Shown: positions 42,030 to 51,619, numbered from the stretch's first letter. The stretch: DNA of 64,000 nucleotides from JAXDMK01 sp963773275 (GCA_963773275.1 CAVZAH010000004.1:186001-250000); one strand, 5' to 3'. Notes: generated by a model not told the origin, from the sequence alone. Program-made: numbers and translations.

Positions 42030-43647
42030 GTGAGTGACCCGCAGGAGCGGCTGAAGACCTACCGGGCCAAGCGCGACTTCTCGGTGACCGCGGAGCCGGC
42101 CGGGGGGTCCGGGCCCGAGGGAACGGGACGGTTCGTGGTCCAGCGTCACCGGGCCAGCCGGCTCCACTACGACTTCCGCCTCGAGGTCGCCGGCGTGCTC
42201 GCCAGCTGGGCCGTCCCCAAGGGCCCGACGCTCGATCCGAAGGCACGGCAGCTGGCGGTCCACGTCGAGGACCACCCGATCGAGTACTTCGACTTCGAGG
42301 GCGTCATCCCCAAGGGCGAGTACGGCGGCGGGCGACGTGATCGTGTGGGACTGGGGGACGTGGCAGCCGTCCGGCCCCAGGTTCGCCGACCCGGCGGCCG
42401 CCATCGAGCGGGGCGAGCTGCACTTCGACGTCCAGGGGGAGAAGCTGGCCGGCCGCTTCGTCCTCGTCCGCCGCGGCCGCGACGACCCGAAGTCCTCCGG
42501 CGGCAAGGAGCAGTGGCTGATGCTCCACAAGAACGACGAGCACGCCCGGCCGGGGTGGAACCCGGAGGACCATCCCCTGTCGGTCAAGAGCGGTCGCACC
42601 AACGACGAGGTGGCGGCCGCGCCCGACGTGCTCTGGCGCAGCGACCTGCCGGCGGCCGAGGCCGCCATCCGCCTCGACGGCGGACCGCGGCCGTCGTGGG
42701 AGGCCCCGACCGACGAGGAGCTCGCCGCCCTGGCCGCGCTGGGCCCGGCCGGGAAGTGGCTCCTGCAGGGGCGGGAGCTGAAGCTCACCAACCTCGACAA
42801 GGTCCTCTTCCCCGGCCGTGAGGGGGAGGAGCCCGTCACCAAGCGCGAGCTCGTCCGCTACCACGCGGTGATCGCGCCCTTCATGCTCCCCTACCTGTAC
42901 GACCGGCCCGTCAACCTGAACCGCTTCCCGGACGGCGCCCACCGCCCCGGGTTCTGGCACAAGGAGGTGCCCGGCCACGCGCCCGAGTGGCTCAGCCGAT
43001 GGCGCAACCCGGAGGCCGATCCCGGCGAAACCGAGTGCTACGCCGTCGTCGACAGCGTGCCGGCCCTGGCCTGGATGGCCAACTACGGGGGCCTCGAGCT
43101 GCACGCCTGGACGTCGCGGGTCCCGGACGTCCACCAGCCGACCTGGGCCCTCATCGACATCGACCCCGGGCCCAACGTCACCTTCGACGACGTCGTCGTC
43201 CTGGCCCGCCTCTACCAGACCGCCCTCGAACACCTGGGCGTGGTGGGGATGCCCAAGGTCACCGGCAAGCGGGGCGTCCAGATCTGGGTCCCGATCGCCG
43301 ACGGCTACACCTTCGCCGACACCCGGGGGTGGGTGGAGAAGGTGTCCCGGTTCGTGGGCCGCACCGTCCCCGAGCTGGTGAGTTGGGAGTGGGAGACGAA
43401 CCGTCGCCACGGCCTGGCCCGGCTCGACTACACCCAGAACGCGATCAACAAGACGCTGGTGGCGCCGTTCAGCGCCCGCCCCTCACCCGGGGCGCCGGTC
43501 TCGGTGCCCATCCGGTGGGACGAGCTGGAGGATCCCGACCTCCGGCCGGATCGGTGGACGATCCGCACCGTCCTCGACCGGTTGACGGCCGTCGGCGATC
43601 CGCTCGCCCCCCTCATCGGTCGTCCCCAGAAGCTCCCGCCGCTGTAG
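42030..43647 (+). pseudogene. ligD: LigD-type protein (3'-phosphoesterase plus polymerase domains) with a one-base frameshift
   Basis: The first frame carries the PE domain: RFVVQRHRASRLHYDFRLEV, LASWAVPKGP, VHVEDHPIEYFDFEGVIPKGEYGGG. The continuation VIVWDWGTWQP, LVRRGRDDPKSSGGKEQWLML and an eukaryotic-primase-like polymerase domain (LTNLDKVLFPG; HAWTSRVPDVHQPTWALIDIDPGP with the catalytic DID; LDYTQNAINKTLVAPFS) lies in the next frame. One extra G in GGCGGCGGGCGACG near 42331 explains the shift. Repaired length is ~538 residues. There is no ligase domain, so NHEJ would need a separate ligase and Ku, not in this window. The frameshift may be real or a sequencing error in a G/C run. Confidence 0.85.
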
Positions 43648-43678
43648 GTCAGCCCTCGGCGACGTCCGCATCGACCGC

Positions 43679-44659
43679 TCAGTGGGCCCACTCGTGCCCG
43701 AGGGGGTAGACGGCGGTGACGCTGCGGACGGTGCCCGACTGCGAGCGCATGACCAGTGACTCGCAGGTGACGCCGCGGGCGTCGTAGCGGACGCCCCGCA
43801 CCAGCTCGCCGTCGGTGATCCCGGTACAGGCGAAGAAGCAGTTGTCGCCCGCGACGAGGTCGTTGATGTCGAGGACCCGGTCGGGGTCGATACCGGCGTC
43901 GATGACGCGCCGGCGCTCGTCGTCGTCCTTCGGGGCCAGGCGAGCCTGCATCTCGCCGCCCATGCACTTGAGGGCGGCCGCGGTGATGACCCCCTCGGGG
44001 GTGCCACCGACGCCGAAGAGGATGTCGCCGGCGGCGTCGGGCCAGCCGGTGGAGATGCCACCGGCCACGTCGCCGTCCTGGATGAGGCGGATGCGGGCGC
44101 CGGCGGCCCGGATGGCGGCGATGAGATCGGCGTGGCGGGGCCGCTCGAGCACGACGGCGGTGACGTCGCTCACCGACAGACCGAGGGCCTTGGCCACCGA
44201 GTGGAGGTTCTCGGCGGGGGAACGGTCGATGTCGATCGACCCCTTGGCCTCCGGTCCGACGGCCACCTTCATCATGTAGAAGCACGGGCCGGGGTCGAAC
44301 ATGGTGCCCCGCTCGCTGGCGGCGATGACCGACAGGGCGTTGGGCCGGCCCAGGGCGGTGAGGGTGGTGCCCTCCACCGGGTCGACGGCGATGTCGACCG
44401 CAGGCGAGCCGCCGAGGCCGAGCTGCTCGCCGTTGTACAGCATCGGGGCCTCGTCCTTCTCGCCCTCGCCGATGACGACCACCCCGCTCATCTGGACGCT
44501 GTTGAGGAACATCCGCATGGCCTCGACCGCGGCCCCGTCGGCCGCCTCCTTGTCGCCCCGGCCCATCCACCGGGCCGCGGCCAGGGCCCCCGCCTCGGTG
44601 GCCCGGACGAACTCCATGGCCAGGTTGCGGTCGGGCGTGCGCGTCGGTTCGTCGGTCAC
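43679..44659 (-). CDS. glpX: Fructose-1,6-bisphosphatase class II
   Basis: Gluconeogenic GlpX phosphatase, 326 residues. It has RNLAMEFVRATEAGALAAARWMGRGDK at the N-terminus, metal-site segments VVIGEGEKDEAPML and AVDPVEGTTLTALG, a substrate loop MGGEMQARL and DLVAGDNCFFACTGITDGELV. It is complete, with ATG near the first helix. In actinobacteria this is the main FBPase. It stands alone, converging on ligD and diverging from the small NYN-like gene. Confidence 0.96.
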   Translation of the reverse strand: MTDEPTRTPDRNLAMEFVRATEAGALAAARWMGRGDKEAADGAAVEAMRMFLNSVQMSGVVVIGEGEKDEAPMLYNGEQLGLGGSPAVDIAVDPVEGTTLTALGRPNALSVIAASERGTMFDPGPCFYMMKVAVGPEAKGSIDIDRSPAENLHSVAKALGLSVSDVTAVVLERPRHADLIAAIRAAGARIRLIQDGDVAGGISTGWPDAAGDILFGVGGTPEGVITAAALKCMGGEMQARLAPKDDDERRRVIDAGIDPDRVLDINDLVAGDNCFFACTGITDGELVRGVRYDARGVTCESLVMRSQSGTVRSVTAVYPLGHEWAH

Positions 44660-44717
44660 CTTCGGACACTACCCGTGGCCCCGGACCCCTCCGACGGGAG
44701 CGTGAGAGCCTGGGCCG

Positions 44718-45092
44718 GTGCTCCTCGTCGACGCAGCCAACGTGGTGGGTTCCCGTCCGACCGGATGGTGGCGCGACCGCGCCGGGGCGGCCCGGACCTT
44801 CGTCGACCGGGTTCGGACGGCGGTGGTGGACGGCCGGTTGGCTGCGCCGGTCGTCGTGGTGCTCGAGGGTGCCGCCCGCCAGGGGGCGGAGGAGGGGACG
44901 GCCGGCGGGGTGGAGGTGGTCCACGCCCCGGGTGAGGGCGACGACACGCTCGCCGACCTGGCCGCGGCCGCGGTGGCCGGCGGAAGCGCGGTGACCCTCG
45001 TGTCCGCCGACCGGGGGCTGGCCGACCGGGTCCGCCGGGCCGGTGCCGAGGTCGTCGGGCCGCGTTGGCTCCTCGACCGGCTCCCGTCCTGA
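44718..45092 (+). CDS. NYN/PIN-like small protein
   Basis: A 124-residue protein with LLVDAANVVGSRPTGWWRDRAGAARTFVDRV at the start: the aspartate-asparagine pair of NYN domains. VVVLEGAARQG, GEGDDTLADLAAAAVA and LVSADRGLADRVRRAGAEV add further acidic positions. Some databases label this family NTP pyrophosphohydrolase; the pattern looks more like a PIN/NYN ribonuclease. Not proven either way. GTG start. Confidence 0.72.
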   Translation: MLLVDAANVVGSRPTGWWRDRAGAARTFVDRVRTAVVDGRLAAPVVVVLEGAARQGAEEGTAGGVEVVHAPGEGDDTLADLAAAAVAGGSAVTLVSADRGLADRVRRAGAEVVGPRWLLDRLPS

Positions 45093-45104
45093 GCCGGCGG
45101 GGAT

Positions 45105-45141
45105 TGAGGGGCCCGGGGATCGAGGGGCCCGGGGATCGAGG
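45105..45141 (+). repeat. 16-bp tandem repeat, two copies plus a partial one
   Basis: TGAGGGGCCCGGGGAT, CGAGGGGCCCGGGGAT, then CGAGGGCG. The array sits between two plus-strand genes, just before the start of the coiled-coil gene. GGGGCCC is self-complementary, so hairpins can form. Confidence 0.85.
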
Positions 45142-45156
45142 GCGTAGTCTCGCCGG

Positions 45157-46071
45157 GTGGCGGTCGAAGACGACGTCGACGCGCTGTACGCGGCCGATCC
45201 GGACGAGTTCGTGGCTGCCCGCCAGGCGCTGGCGAAGCGGCTGAAGGCGGACGGCGACCGGGCGCGGGCGGCGGAGGTGGCCAAGCTGCGGCGGCCGACG
45301 GCGGCGGCGTGGGCCGTGAACCAGCTCGCCCGTCGTCATGCAGACGAGTTGGCCCAGCTGGTGGATGCGGGCGAGGAGCTGCGCCGGGCCCACGAGCGCC
45401 TTCTCGCCGGAGGGCGGGACGACACCACGGCGGCGTCGGGCCGCCGGCGGCGGGAGGCCGTATCCGACCTGGTGGAGCGGGCCGCCGGCATCCTGGCCGA
45501 GTCGGGCCGGGCGGCCGACGCCCACCGGGAAGCGGTCCAGGCCACCCTCGACGCCGCATCCCTCGACCCTTCAGTGGGTGCCGAGGTTGTCGCCGGCCGG
45601 CTGTCGGCGGGGCTCGATCCCCCGAGCGGTCTGGGCGAGGGCGGCCTGGGCGAAGGCGAGCTGGAGTGGTCGCCAGCGGCCGCCGCACCCCGTCCACCGG
45701 CGCCGTCGAATCGGGCACCGGAACCCGCGGCGGCCTCGAAGCCCCCGGCGAAAACAACCCGGGGGCCGGAGAGGGATCCGGAAGCGGAGGAGCGAGCCGA
45801 GCGGGCGGCCGCCGAGCGGTCCCGGCGGGCGGACGAGAAGCGCCGGCGGGCGGAGACCGCCCGGACAGCGGCCACCCGGGCCCGGGACCTGGCCGACAAG
45901 GCGGCCAACGCGGCCGACCACGCCGACCGTGAGCGCGAACGCCTGGAGGCCGAGGTCGTCCAGGCCCGCCTGACCGCCAACGACTCCCGCCGAGCGGCCC
46001 GCGAGCTGCGGGAGGCCGCCCAGGAGGCGGAACGCCAGGCAGCCGCTCTCGAAAAGGACGCCGGCGCCTGA
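45157..46071 (+). CDS. Coiled-coil protein of unknown function
   Basis: A 304-residue, highly charged protein. The first 165 residues look helical (VDALYAADPDEFVAARQALAKRLKADG and RRPTAAAWAVNQLARRH, a pattern seen in many actinobacterial proteins of unknown role). A Pro/Ala/Glu linker follows, then ~110 residues of Ala/Arg/Glu-rich coiled coil (ERAERAAAERSRRADEKR and so on). No membrane or signal sequence. Perhaps a nucleoid or envelope scaffold; function is not determined. Confidence 0.7.
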   Translation: MAVEDDVDALYAADPDEFVAARQALAKRLKADGDRARAAEVAKLRRPTAAAWAVNQLARRHADELAQLVDAGEELRRAHERLLAGGRDDTTAASGRRRREAVSDLVERAAGILAESGRAADAHREAVQATLDAASLDPSVGAEVVAGRLSAGLDPPSGLGEGGLGEGELEWSPAAAAPRPPAPSNRAPEPAAASKPPAKTTRGPERDPEAEERAERAAAERSRRADEKRRRAETARTAATRARDLADKAANAADHADRERERLEAEVVQARLTANDSRRAARELREAAQEAERQAAALEKDAGA

Positions 46072-46092
46072 GCCGGTCGCGCCGCGGAACGC

Positions 46093-46299
46093 TCAGCCGG
46101 TGAGGAGGCTGGCGAGGGCCCAGATGGCGGTGACCAGGCCGACGACGATCATCACCACGCTGCGCCCGAGCGGGGGACGCTCCAGGTCGCCGTCCTGGGC
46201 CTCACGGGGGGGACGGGCGAGGGCCAGGACGTTGCCCGTCACCAGCGCCCCGCCCAGGGCCAGCAGGAGGTAGGGGAGGAGGTCTTCGCCGAGGAACAC
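46093..46299 (-). CDS. Small two-segment membrane protein
   Basis: A 68-residue protein from a GTG start (FLGEDLLPYLLLALGGALVTGNVLALARPP), with a charged middle (REAQDGDLERPPLGR) and a second segment (SVVMIVVGLVTAIWALASLL). It is a predicted hairpin membrane protein of unknown role, similar to small actinobacterial membrane proteins annotated only as hypothetical. Longer starts read through a repeat region and are unlikely. Confidence 0.6.
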   Translation of the reverse strand: MFLGEDLLPYLLLALGGALVTGNVLALARPPREAQDGDLERPPLGRSVVMIVVGLVTAIWALASLLTG

Positions 46300-46336
46300 G
46301 GTGGCGAAACCTAGCCCGGGGGGGCCCACCCACGAA

Positions 46337-46383
46337 GACCGCCCAATGAGACCGCCCAATGAGACCGCCCAATGAGACCGCGC
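46337..46383. repeat. 13-bp tandem repeat, three copies plus a partial
   Basis: GACCGCCCAATGA occurs three times head to tail, followed by GACCGC. It lies in the 239-bp region upstream of a small membrane-protein gene (minus), which otherwise has no gene. Thirteen-base units change frame with each copy, but the array lies outside coding sequence. Confidence 0.9.
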
Positions 46384-46538
46384 AGAGTGAGATTCCCACT
46401 CAAGCTCCGCTCTACGGGTGACGACAGACGGAAGGTCGATGGTGGGGAGGCCGGTACTCCCAAGGCACCCTACGCGTACCCGCTGCGCAGGACTCCTCCC
46501 GGCTCCCCCGCCGTCGGCCCCGAACGAACCGCCCCGGA

Positions 46539-46787
46539 TCAGCCCTGCTTGAGGTCCAGGTACTCCTTGCGGGCCCGCCGGTGGCCGTGGGCGCCGGACC
46601 CAACCGCGCCGCCGTCGCGCACCTCCTTGACCGCCTTCTCGAGATCGTCCAGCAGTTCCGAAAGGTCGTCCTCGGGGCCGGCCGCCTCCACCCGGTTCAG
46701 GGCGTCATGGATCTTGTCGAGATGGCGCCGCACCTGCCCGAACTCGTCCTCGAGCTTCTTGCGGGCGTCCTCCAGGCTCTGGGCCAC
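46539..46787 (-). CDS. Small helical protein of unknown function
   Basis: An 82-residue, charged and probably coiled protein: AQSLEDARKKLEDEFGQVRRHLDKIHDALNRVE, DDLSELLDDLEKAVKEV and a basic tail HRRARKEYLDLKQG. The start chosen is a GTG with GGAAGGGGGAAC directly upstream; ATGs at 46802 and 46838 are alternatives. It overlaps the 3' end of the desaturase gene by 83 bp in another frame. Since the helical pattern is clean and the ribosome-binding site good, I believe both frames; the desaturase tail is then the spurious extension. Confidence 0.6.
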   Translation of the reverse strand: MAQSLEDARKKLEDEFGQVRRHLDKIHDALNRVEAAGPEDDLSELLDDLEKAVKEVRDGGAVGSGAHGHRRARKEYLDLKQG

Positions 46788-47904
46788 TGTTCCCCCTTCC
46801 ATCGGCCGTCCGTCCATCGTCCCTCCTGCCCCTCGCACGGTCTCGTCCGGCTCGCAGCCGGGCCGTCACCGCCACCACCTCGTGGCGTCGCCCCCGCCAC
46901 GGCTCGGCCAGGATGTCGGGCCCGTCGTAGAAGCGGGGGGTGCGCAGGAGGAGGGCGAGGGCCCTCCCGTGGGGAGGGGACAGGTAGTCGCCGGCGCAGC
47001 AGGCCAGCAGCACCTTGCGCACCGCGGGCGCGCTCGACGTCGGCATTCCCGGGAACAGGTGGTGCTCGACGTGGTGGCTGAAGTGCAGGTGCAGCCGGTC
47101 GAGGAGGCGGAAGGTGCTCACGCCCATCGTGGTCTTGAGGGAGTCGGTGGAGGGACTCAGCGGGCGCAGCATGTGGTTGGTGGCCACGTAGGAGAGCACG
47201 ACGGAGTTGCCGACGAACCACGGGACGAGCACCAGGAACAACGTCCCCCACCATCCGGTGGTCACGGCGACCGCCACCCAGAAGGCGAGCATGGCGGCGC
47301 TCTCGGCCCCCGCCCGGCGGCGGTTCAGCGACTCGTAGCCGGGGAGCGACCGTGACTTGGCCCACAGCACCGACTGGGCCTGCACGGTGAAGAAGGCGGC
47401 CACGAAGATGAAGAACCCGGACTGCAGGAATCCGGGGCCGGGGTACAGCCGGGCCCCGACGCGGTGCCAGCGGGGGGACCCGGCGAAGTGGGCGAGGGTG
47501 CCGAAGCTGTCGGGATCCTGGTCGGGCCGGTTGGTGTGGCCGTGGTGCGACCGGTTGTGCCAGACCACCCACAGGTGGGGCGAGAACAGGAACACGGCGC
47601 AGCCCGGGTACATCAGCACCGTCGCCAGCCGGCGGGAATGCACGACCGCCCCGTGCCCGATCTCGTGGGTGAGGAACATGAGGCTGCCGTAGAGGTTGCC
47701 CAGCACCACCGCCAGGCCGAGGGCGGCATACCAGCGCATGTCGACGGCGACGAGGAGGTAGGCGATGGCGCCGATGGCGGCCAGCAGGGGGACGAGCAGC
47801 AGGGCCCGACCCGGCTTGGGCCGGAACGCCGCCTCCGGAAGCCGTTCCCGCACCATCGCCCGCACCGCCGCGTCGGGGCTCGTCCGCCCCAGCTCGACCC
47901 TCAC
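46705..47904 (-). CDS. Fatty acid desaturase (membrane di-iron)
   Basis: A 399-residue acyl-lipid desaturase-type enzyme. The three histidine boxes are present: HEIGHG, HNRSHHGHTN and HHVEHHLFP. Four or more membrane segments surround them. It introduces a double bond in acyl chains, probably to adjust membrane fluidity or make a specific lipid. The GTG start overlaps the stop of the AfsR-like gene (GTGA), so the two are coupled and the regulator may control the lipid step. The last ~40 residues (RDRARGRRDDGRTADGR...) overlap the small coiled gene and look like read-through of the intergenic region. Confidence 0.88.
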   Translation of the reverse strand: MRVELGRTSPDAAVRAMVRERLPEAAFRPKPGRALLLVPLLAAIGAIAYLLVAVDMRWYAALGLAVVLGNLYGSLMFLTHEIGHGAVVHSRRLATVLMYPGCAVFLFSPHLWVVWHNRSHHGHTNRPDQDPDSFGTLAHFAGSPRWHRVGARLYPGPGFLQSGFFIFVAAFFTVQAQSVLWAKSRSLPGYESLNRRRAGAESAAMLAFWVAVAVTTGWWGTLFLVLVPWFVGNSVVLSYVATNHMLRPLSPSTDSLKTTMGVSTFRLLDRLHLHFSHHVEHHLFPGMPTSSAPAVRKVLLACCAGDYLSPPHGRALALLLRTPRFYDGPDILAEPWRGRRHEVVAVTARLRAGRDRARGRRDDGRTADGRGNSGPEPGGRPQEARGRVRAGAAPSRQDP

Positions 47905-50900
47905 GTCGACGTCGGGAACACGTCGGGCGGGTGGCCGGCGAAGGTGCCGGTGCCGAGGCCCGCTCCCCGCGTGTCGACCGGCACGTCGTCGCCCAGGGCC
48001 AGGGCCACCGCCTCGTGGCGGGACAGGCGTTGACCCTCCGACCACGCCCGCGCGAAGGCTTGGTCGGGCAACCCGGCCCGGGCCGCGGCCAGGGCGGCGT
48101 CGTAGGCGGCCTGGTCGGGAACGGCCCGGGCGCAGCGGTTGAGCATGCGGTGGGCGTCGGTGGCGGCCAGCAGCCGGGCGGCTCGGGCGGCCTGGCCCCG
48201 GGCCGCGGCCAGGCCCGCCATCGCCTCCAGCGAATCGAGGATCCCGGCCCCGTCACCCACCGACTGGCGCCGGCGGAGGGCGTCGCGGTGGAGACCGTCG
48301 GCCTCGGCCATCCGTCCCTCCCGCCGGGCGATGTCGCCCCGGGCCCACAGGGTGAAGGAGACGACGGGCTCGTTGCCCGCCGCTTCGGCCAGCGTGCGGG
48401 CCTCGGCCAACCCGGCCAGCGCCGCCGGGTGGTCGCCCGCCAGGCGGTGGACGTCGGCCAGGCCCCACACCCACCACGGGACGAACAGGTGCAGCCCGGC
48501 CTGGCGGGAGATGTCGAGGGCCGCCTCGAACCACGCCGCCGCCTCCTCCAGGTCGCCCATGGCCTTGGCCCGGCGGCCGAGGAGCCCGTAAGGCGGGGCC
48601 AGGGCATAGGGGGAGCCGAGGCGGCGGCCGATCTCGGCGCTCTCGTCGAGCAGGCGGCCGGCGGCGTCGTAGTCGCCCCGCCGCCAGGCCAGTTCGCCCT
48701 GGGCGTTGAGCATCAGCCCCGTCCAGCCGATGTCGCCCAACCGTCGGGCGAGCGTCAGGCCGAGGTCGAGCGATCGTTCGGCCGCGCCGCCGCTGCAGTA
48801 GTCGCCCTCCAGCAGGGCGCCCCAGGCCATGCACACCGAGCCCCGCAACTGGTTGCGGGTGTCGTTGGCCCGGCGGGCGACCTCCATGGCCTCCTCGATG
48901 AACGCCCGCCCGGCCACCGACGGGCCGCGGTAGAACTCGGCCCAGGCCCGGCTGGCCAGCGAGTACGACAGGCACCAGGAGTCGCCCGCCTCCCGGGCCA
49001 GCGCCTCGCTCTCGCCCAGCAGCCGGTGGGCGGCCTCGGCGTCCTGGAGCGACGCCAGCTCTCCCATCATCGACAGGGCCCGGGCCGTCTCCTGGACCGC
49101 ACCCTCGGCTCGGGCCAGGGCCAGGCACTGGTCGATGGCGGCGATGGTGGCCGCGAAGTCACCCAGGTAGAACGCCATGAACCCGAGTCCCCACAGCACC
49201 TTGGCCCGGAGCAACGGCGGGGCATCGGGCCCCACCGCCAGCGCCGCCTCGGCCCAGCGCCTGCCCTCCGGGTAGTAGCCCCGGACGTGCCAGTAGAGGG
49301 TGAGGCCACCCGCGATCCGCAGGGCGGCCTCGGCCTCGGGGCCCTCCCGCCGGCAGGCCCAGTCGAGCGCGGCCCGGAGGTTGTCGATCTCGACGTCGAG
49401 GCGCCCGAACCACGCCTCCTGATCGGCCCCGATCAGCTCCGGCTCGGCCTGCGCCACCAGGGACACGCACCAGGCCAGGTGGGCGTCGCGGACGGCCGAC
49501 TCCTCGCCGGACTCCACCAGCCGGTCACCGGCGAAATGGCGGACGGTCTCCAGGTAGCCGTAGCGGCCCCGCTGACCGGTGGTGTGGCTCACCACCAGGG
49601 ACTTGTTCACCAGCGCGATGAGCAGGTCGAGCACGTCGCCCGGTTCGATGTCGCCGTCCGGGCCGGGGCCGGTGCCGATCCGTTCCGCCGCCTCCAGGGT
49701 GAAGCCGCCGGCCAGCACCGACAGCCGTCGCAGCAGCACCCGCTGGCGAGGGGTGAGCAGGTCGTGGCTCCACTCCACCGCCCGCTGGAGCGTCTGGTGG
49801 CGGGCCTGCGCCGTCCGGCTCCCCAGGGTGAGGAGGCGGAAGCGGTCGTCGAGGCGGACCGCGATCTGCTGGACGCTGAGGGCGGTGGTGCACGCCGCGG
49901 CCAGCTCGATGGCCAGCGGGATGCCGTCGAGGCGGACGCAGATCTGGGCCAGGGCGGCAGCGTCGTCGTCGCCGAAGGTCTGGTCGGCCACCAGCGCCCG
50001 GCTGCGGTCGATGAACAGCCGGGGCGCCTCGTACTCCAGCAACGCCTCGATCGACTGTCTCCCACCCCCCTGGAACGCCGAGGCTTCGGGCGTGGAGAGC
50101 GACGGCACCCGCCAGAGCACCTCGCCGGGCACGCCGAGCGGCTCCCGGCTGGTGGCGAGCACCCACAGCAGCGGACACGCCCGCAGCAGGGCGTCGACCA
50201 GCGTGGCGGCCGCCGCCAGGACGTGCTCGCAGTTGTCGACCACGAGGATCGCCTCCCGCTGGCGGAGATGGTCGACGAGGGTGTCGATCAGGGCTCGGGG
50301 CTGCTGCTCCACGACGCCCACGGCAGCGGCCACCGAGCGCGCCACCAGGGCCTCGTCGGTCAGCGGCGCCAGGTCGACGAACCAACTCCCGTCGGCGTGG
50401 GTGGCCAGCGAGCGGCCGGCGACCTCGAGGGCGAGGCGGGTCTTGCCCGATCCACCGCTGCCGGTGAGGGTGACCAGCCGGTCGCCCTCCAGCAGCTTGC
50501 GGATCTCCTGCAGCTCCCGGTCCCGCCCGACGAAGGTGCTGAGCTGGGCCGGGAGGTTGTTGGGCGGGAGGTCGGCGGCCGACGTCGACCACACCACGTC
50601 TCGCGCCGGCTTGGTGCCGTGCACCTCGCGGAGAAGCGACCGGTAGAGCGCCTCGGTCTCCGGGGACGGATCGACGCCCAGCTCCTCGGCGAGGACGTGG
50701 CGGCACCACCCATAGGCCCGCAGCGCCTCGGCCCGGTTGCCGGCGGCCCGATGCGCCTCCATGACCAGCACGTGGCTGGCATCGCGATACGGGTCGAGCC
50801 CGAGCAGCTCCTGGGCCGCGTCGATGGCGACCGCGGCCTCCCCCAGCTCGATCGACGATCGGACCATGGCGTCGAGCGCCCGCACCCGCAGCCCGGCATG

Positions 50901-51374
50901 GCGACGCCGGGCGGCGTCGAGCCACTGGCCCTCGGCGCCTGCGATGAACGAGCCGGCGGTTATGGCTCGGACCTTCGCCGCCTCGGCGACGGCCCGGTCG
51001 TGGGACCCGGCGGCGAGGAACGCCTCGGCCGCTTCGACCGCCGCCGCCGCCTCCTCCAGGTCGACCACCACGCCCTCGGGCAGGGTGAGGCGGTAGCAAC
51101 CGAGGCTGTTGGTGAGCAGCTCGGTGGCGGGCAGGCCGGCGGCGGCCAGAAAGGCCCGTACCCGGCTGACGACCACCCGCAGCGCCGCCTCCCACGACGC
51201 AGGCAGGGCATCGGGCCACAGGACCTCGGCCAGCTGGTGGCGATCGACGGCGCGTGGCCGCTCGAGCACGAGGACGGCGAACGCCAGCCGGGCCCGGGCC
51301 CCGCCCAGGCGTTGCTCGTCGACCACGACGTCATCGACCTCGATCGACATGCGTCCGTTCAGAGAGATCCGCAC
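47901..51374 (-). CDS. AfsR/SARP-family transcriptional regulator with NB-ARC ATPase and TPR repeats
   Basis: A 1157-residue regulator. Residues ~1-95 are a winged-helix DNA-binding domain, followed by a BTAD domain (QWLDAARRRHAGLRVRALDAM; AELLGLDPYRDASH-type helices) to ~250. An NB-ARC/AAA ATPase follows (~270-600): Walker A TLTGSGGSGKTRLALEV, Walker B AILVVDNCEH, sensor WVLATSREPLG. The C-terminal half is helical TPR-like repeats. SARPs of this type activate secondary metabolism and are gated by ATP and ligand. No biosynthetic cluster is next to it, but the coupled desaturase could be its target. A three-fold 11-bp repeat upstream fits a SARP box. Confidence 0.9.
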   Translation of the reverse strand: MRISLNGRMSIEVDDVVVDEQRLGGARARLAFAVLVLERPRAVDRHQLAEVLWPDALPASWEAALRVVVSRVRAFLAAAGLPATELLTNSLGCYRLTLPEGVVVDLEEAAAAVEAAEAFLAAGSHDRAVAEAAKVRAITAGSFIAGAEGQWLDAARRRHAGLRVRALDAMVRSSIELGEAAVAIDAAQELLGLDPYRDASHVLVMEAHRAAGNRAEALRAYGWCRHVLAEELGVDPSPETEALYRSLLREVHGTKPARDVVWSTSAADLPPNNLPAQLSTFVGRDRELQEIRKLLEGDRLVTLTGSGGSGKTRLALEVAGRSLATHADGSWFVDLAPLTDEALVARSVAAAVGVVEQQPRALIDTLVDHLRQREAILVVDNCEHVLAAAATLVDALLRACPLLWVLATSREPLGVPGEVLWRVPSLSTPEASAFQGGGRQSIEALLEYEAPRLFIDRSRALVADQTFGDDDAAALAQICVRLDGIPLAIELAAACTTALSVQQIAVRLDDRFRLLTLGSRTAQARHQTLQRAVEWSHDLLTPRQRVLLRRLSVLAGGFTLEAAERIGTGPGPDGDIEPGDVLDLLIALVNKSLVVSHTTGQRGRYGYLETVRHFAGDRLVESGEESAVRDAHLAWCVSLVAQAEPELIGADQEAWFGRLDVEIDNLRAALDWACRREGPEAEAALRIAGGLTLYWHVRGYYPEGRRWAEAALAVGPDAPPLLRAKVLWGLGFMAFYLGDFAATIAAIDQCLALARAEGAVQETARALSMMGELASLQDAEAAHRLLGESEALAREAGDSWCLSYSLASRAWAEFYRGPSVAGRAFIEEAMEVARRANDTRNQLRGSVCMAWGALLEGDYCSGGAAERSLDLGLTLARRLGDIGWTGLMLNAQGELAWRRGDYDAAGRLLDESAEIGRRLGSPYALAPPYGLLGRRAKAMGDLEEAAAWFEAALDISRQAGLHLFVPWWVWGLADVHRLAGDHPAALAGLAEARTLAEAAGNEPVVSFTLWARGDIARREGRMAEADGLHRDALRRRQSVGDGAGILDSLEAMAGLAAARGQAARAARLLAATDAHRMLNRCARAVPDQAAYDAALAAARAGLPDQAFARAWSEGQRLSRHEAVALALGDDVPVDTRGAGLGTGTFAGHPPDVFPTST

Positions 51375-51590
51375 TCCGGAGCCCCTTCGTACGCCCCATC
51401 ATCCCGGTTCAGGTGGGGCTTCCATCCTGCCATACGACCGCCGCGGGACGGAATGCGGGCGCGCCGCCACGACCCTTGCGGCACGCGTGGCGGCGCATGC
51501 CCTGCCCCGACTCAGCAGCTCCGTCGTGACTGCCGTTGACTCGGGACAGGGCTGCCTGCCGCTCCCGCACAGCCAAGGCTAGGGAGGGGG

Positions 51591-51619
51591 TGCAACCGGA
51601 GTGCAACCCGAACGCAACC
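51591..51619 (+). promoter_or_regulatory. Three heptamer repeats at 11-bp spacing (candidate SARP box)
   Basis: TGCAACC at 51591 and 51602 and CGCAACC at 51613 recur with an exact 11-bp pitch. SARP/BTAD regulators bind direct heptamers spaced this way on one face of the helix. The site lies 217 bp upstream of the AfsR-like gene start and 155 bp upstream of a lipoprotein gene on the other strand. No convincing -10 follows. Confidence 0.5.

Noticed and set aside
47931..51539. 1200-codon plus-strand open frame antisense to the AfsR-like gene
   Set aside because: High-GC third-position effect gives long mirror frames; composition is glycine/arginine/proline-rich with no domain.
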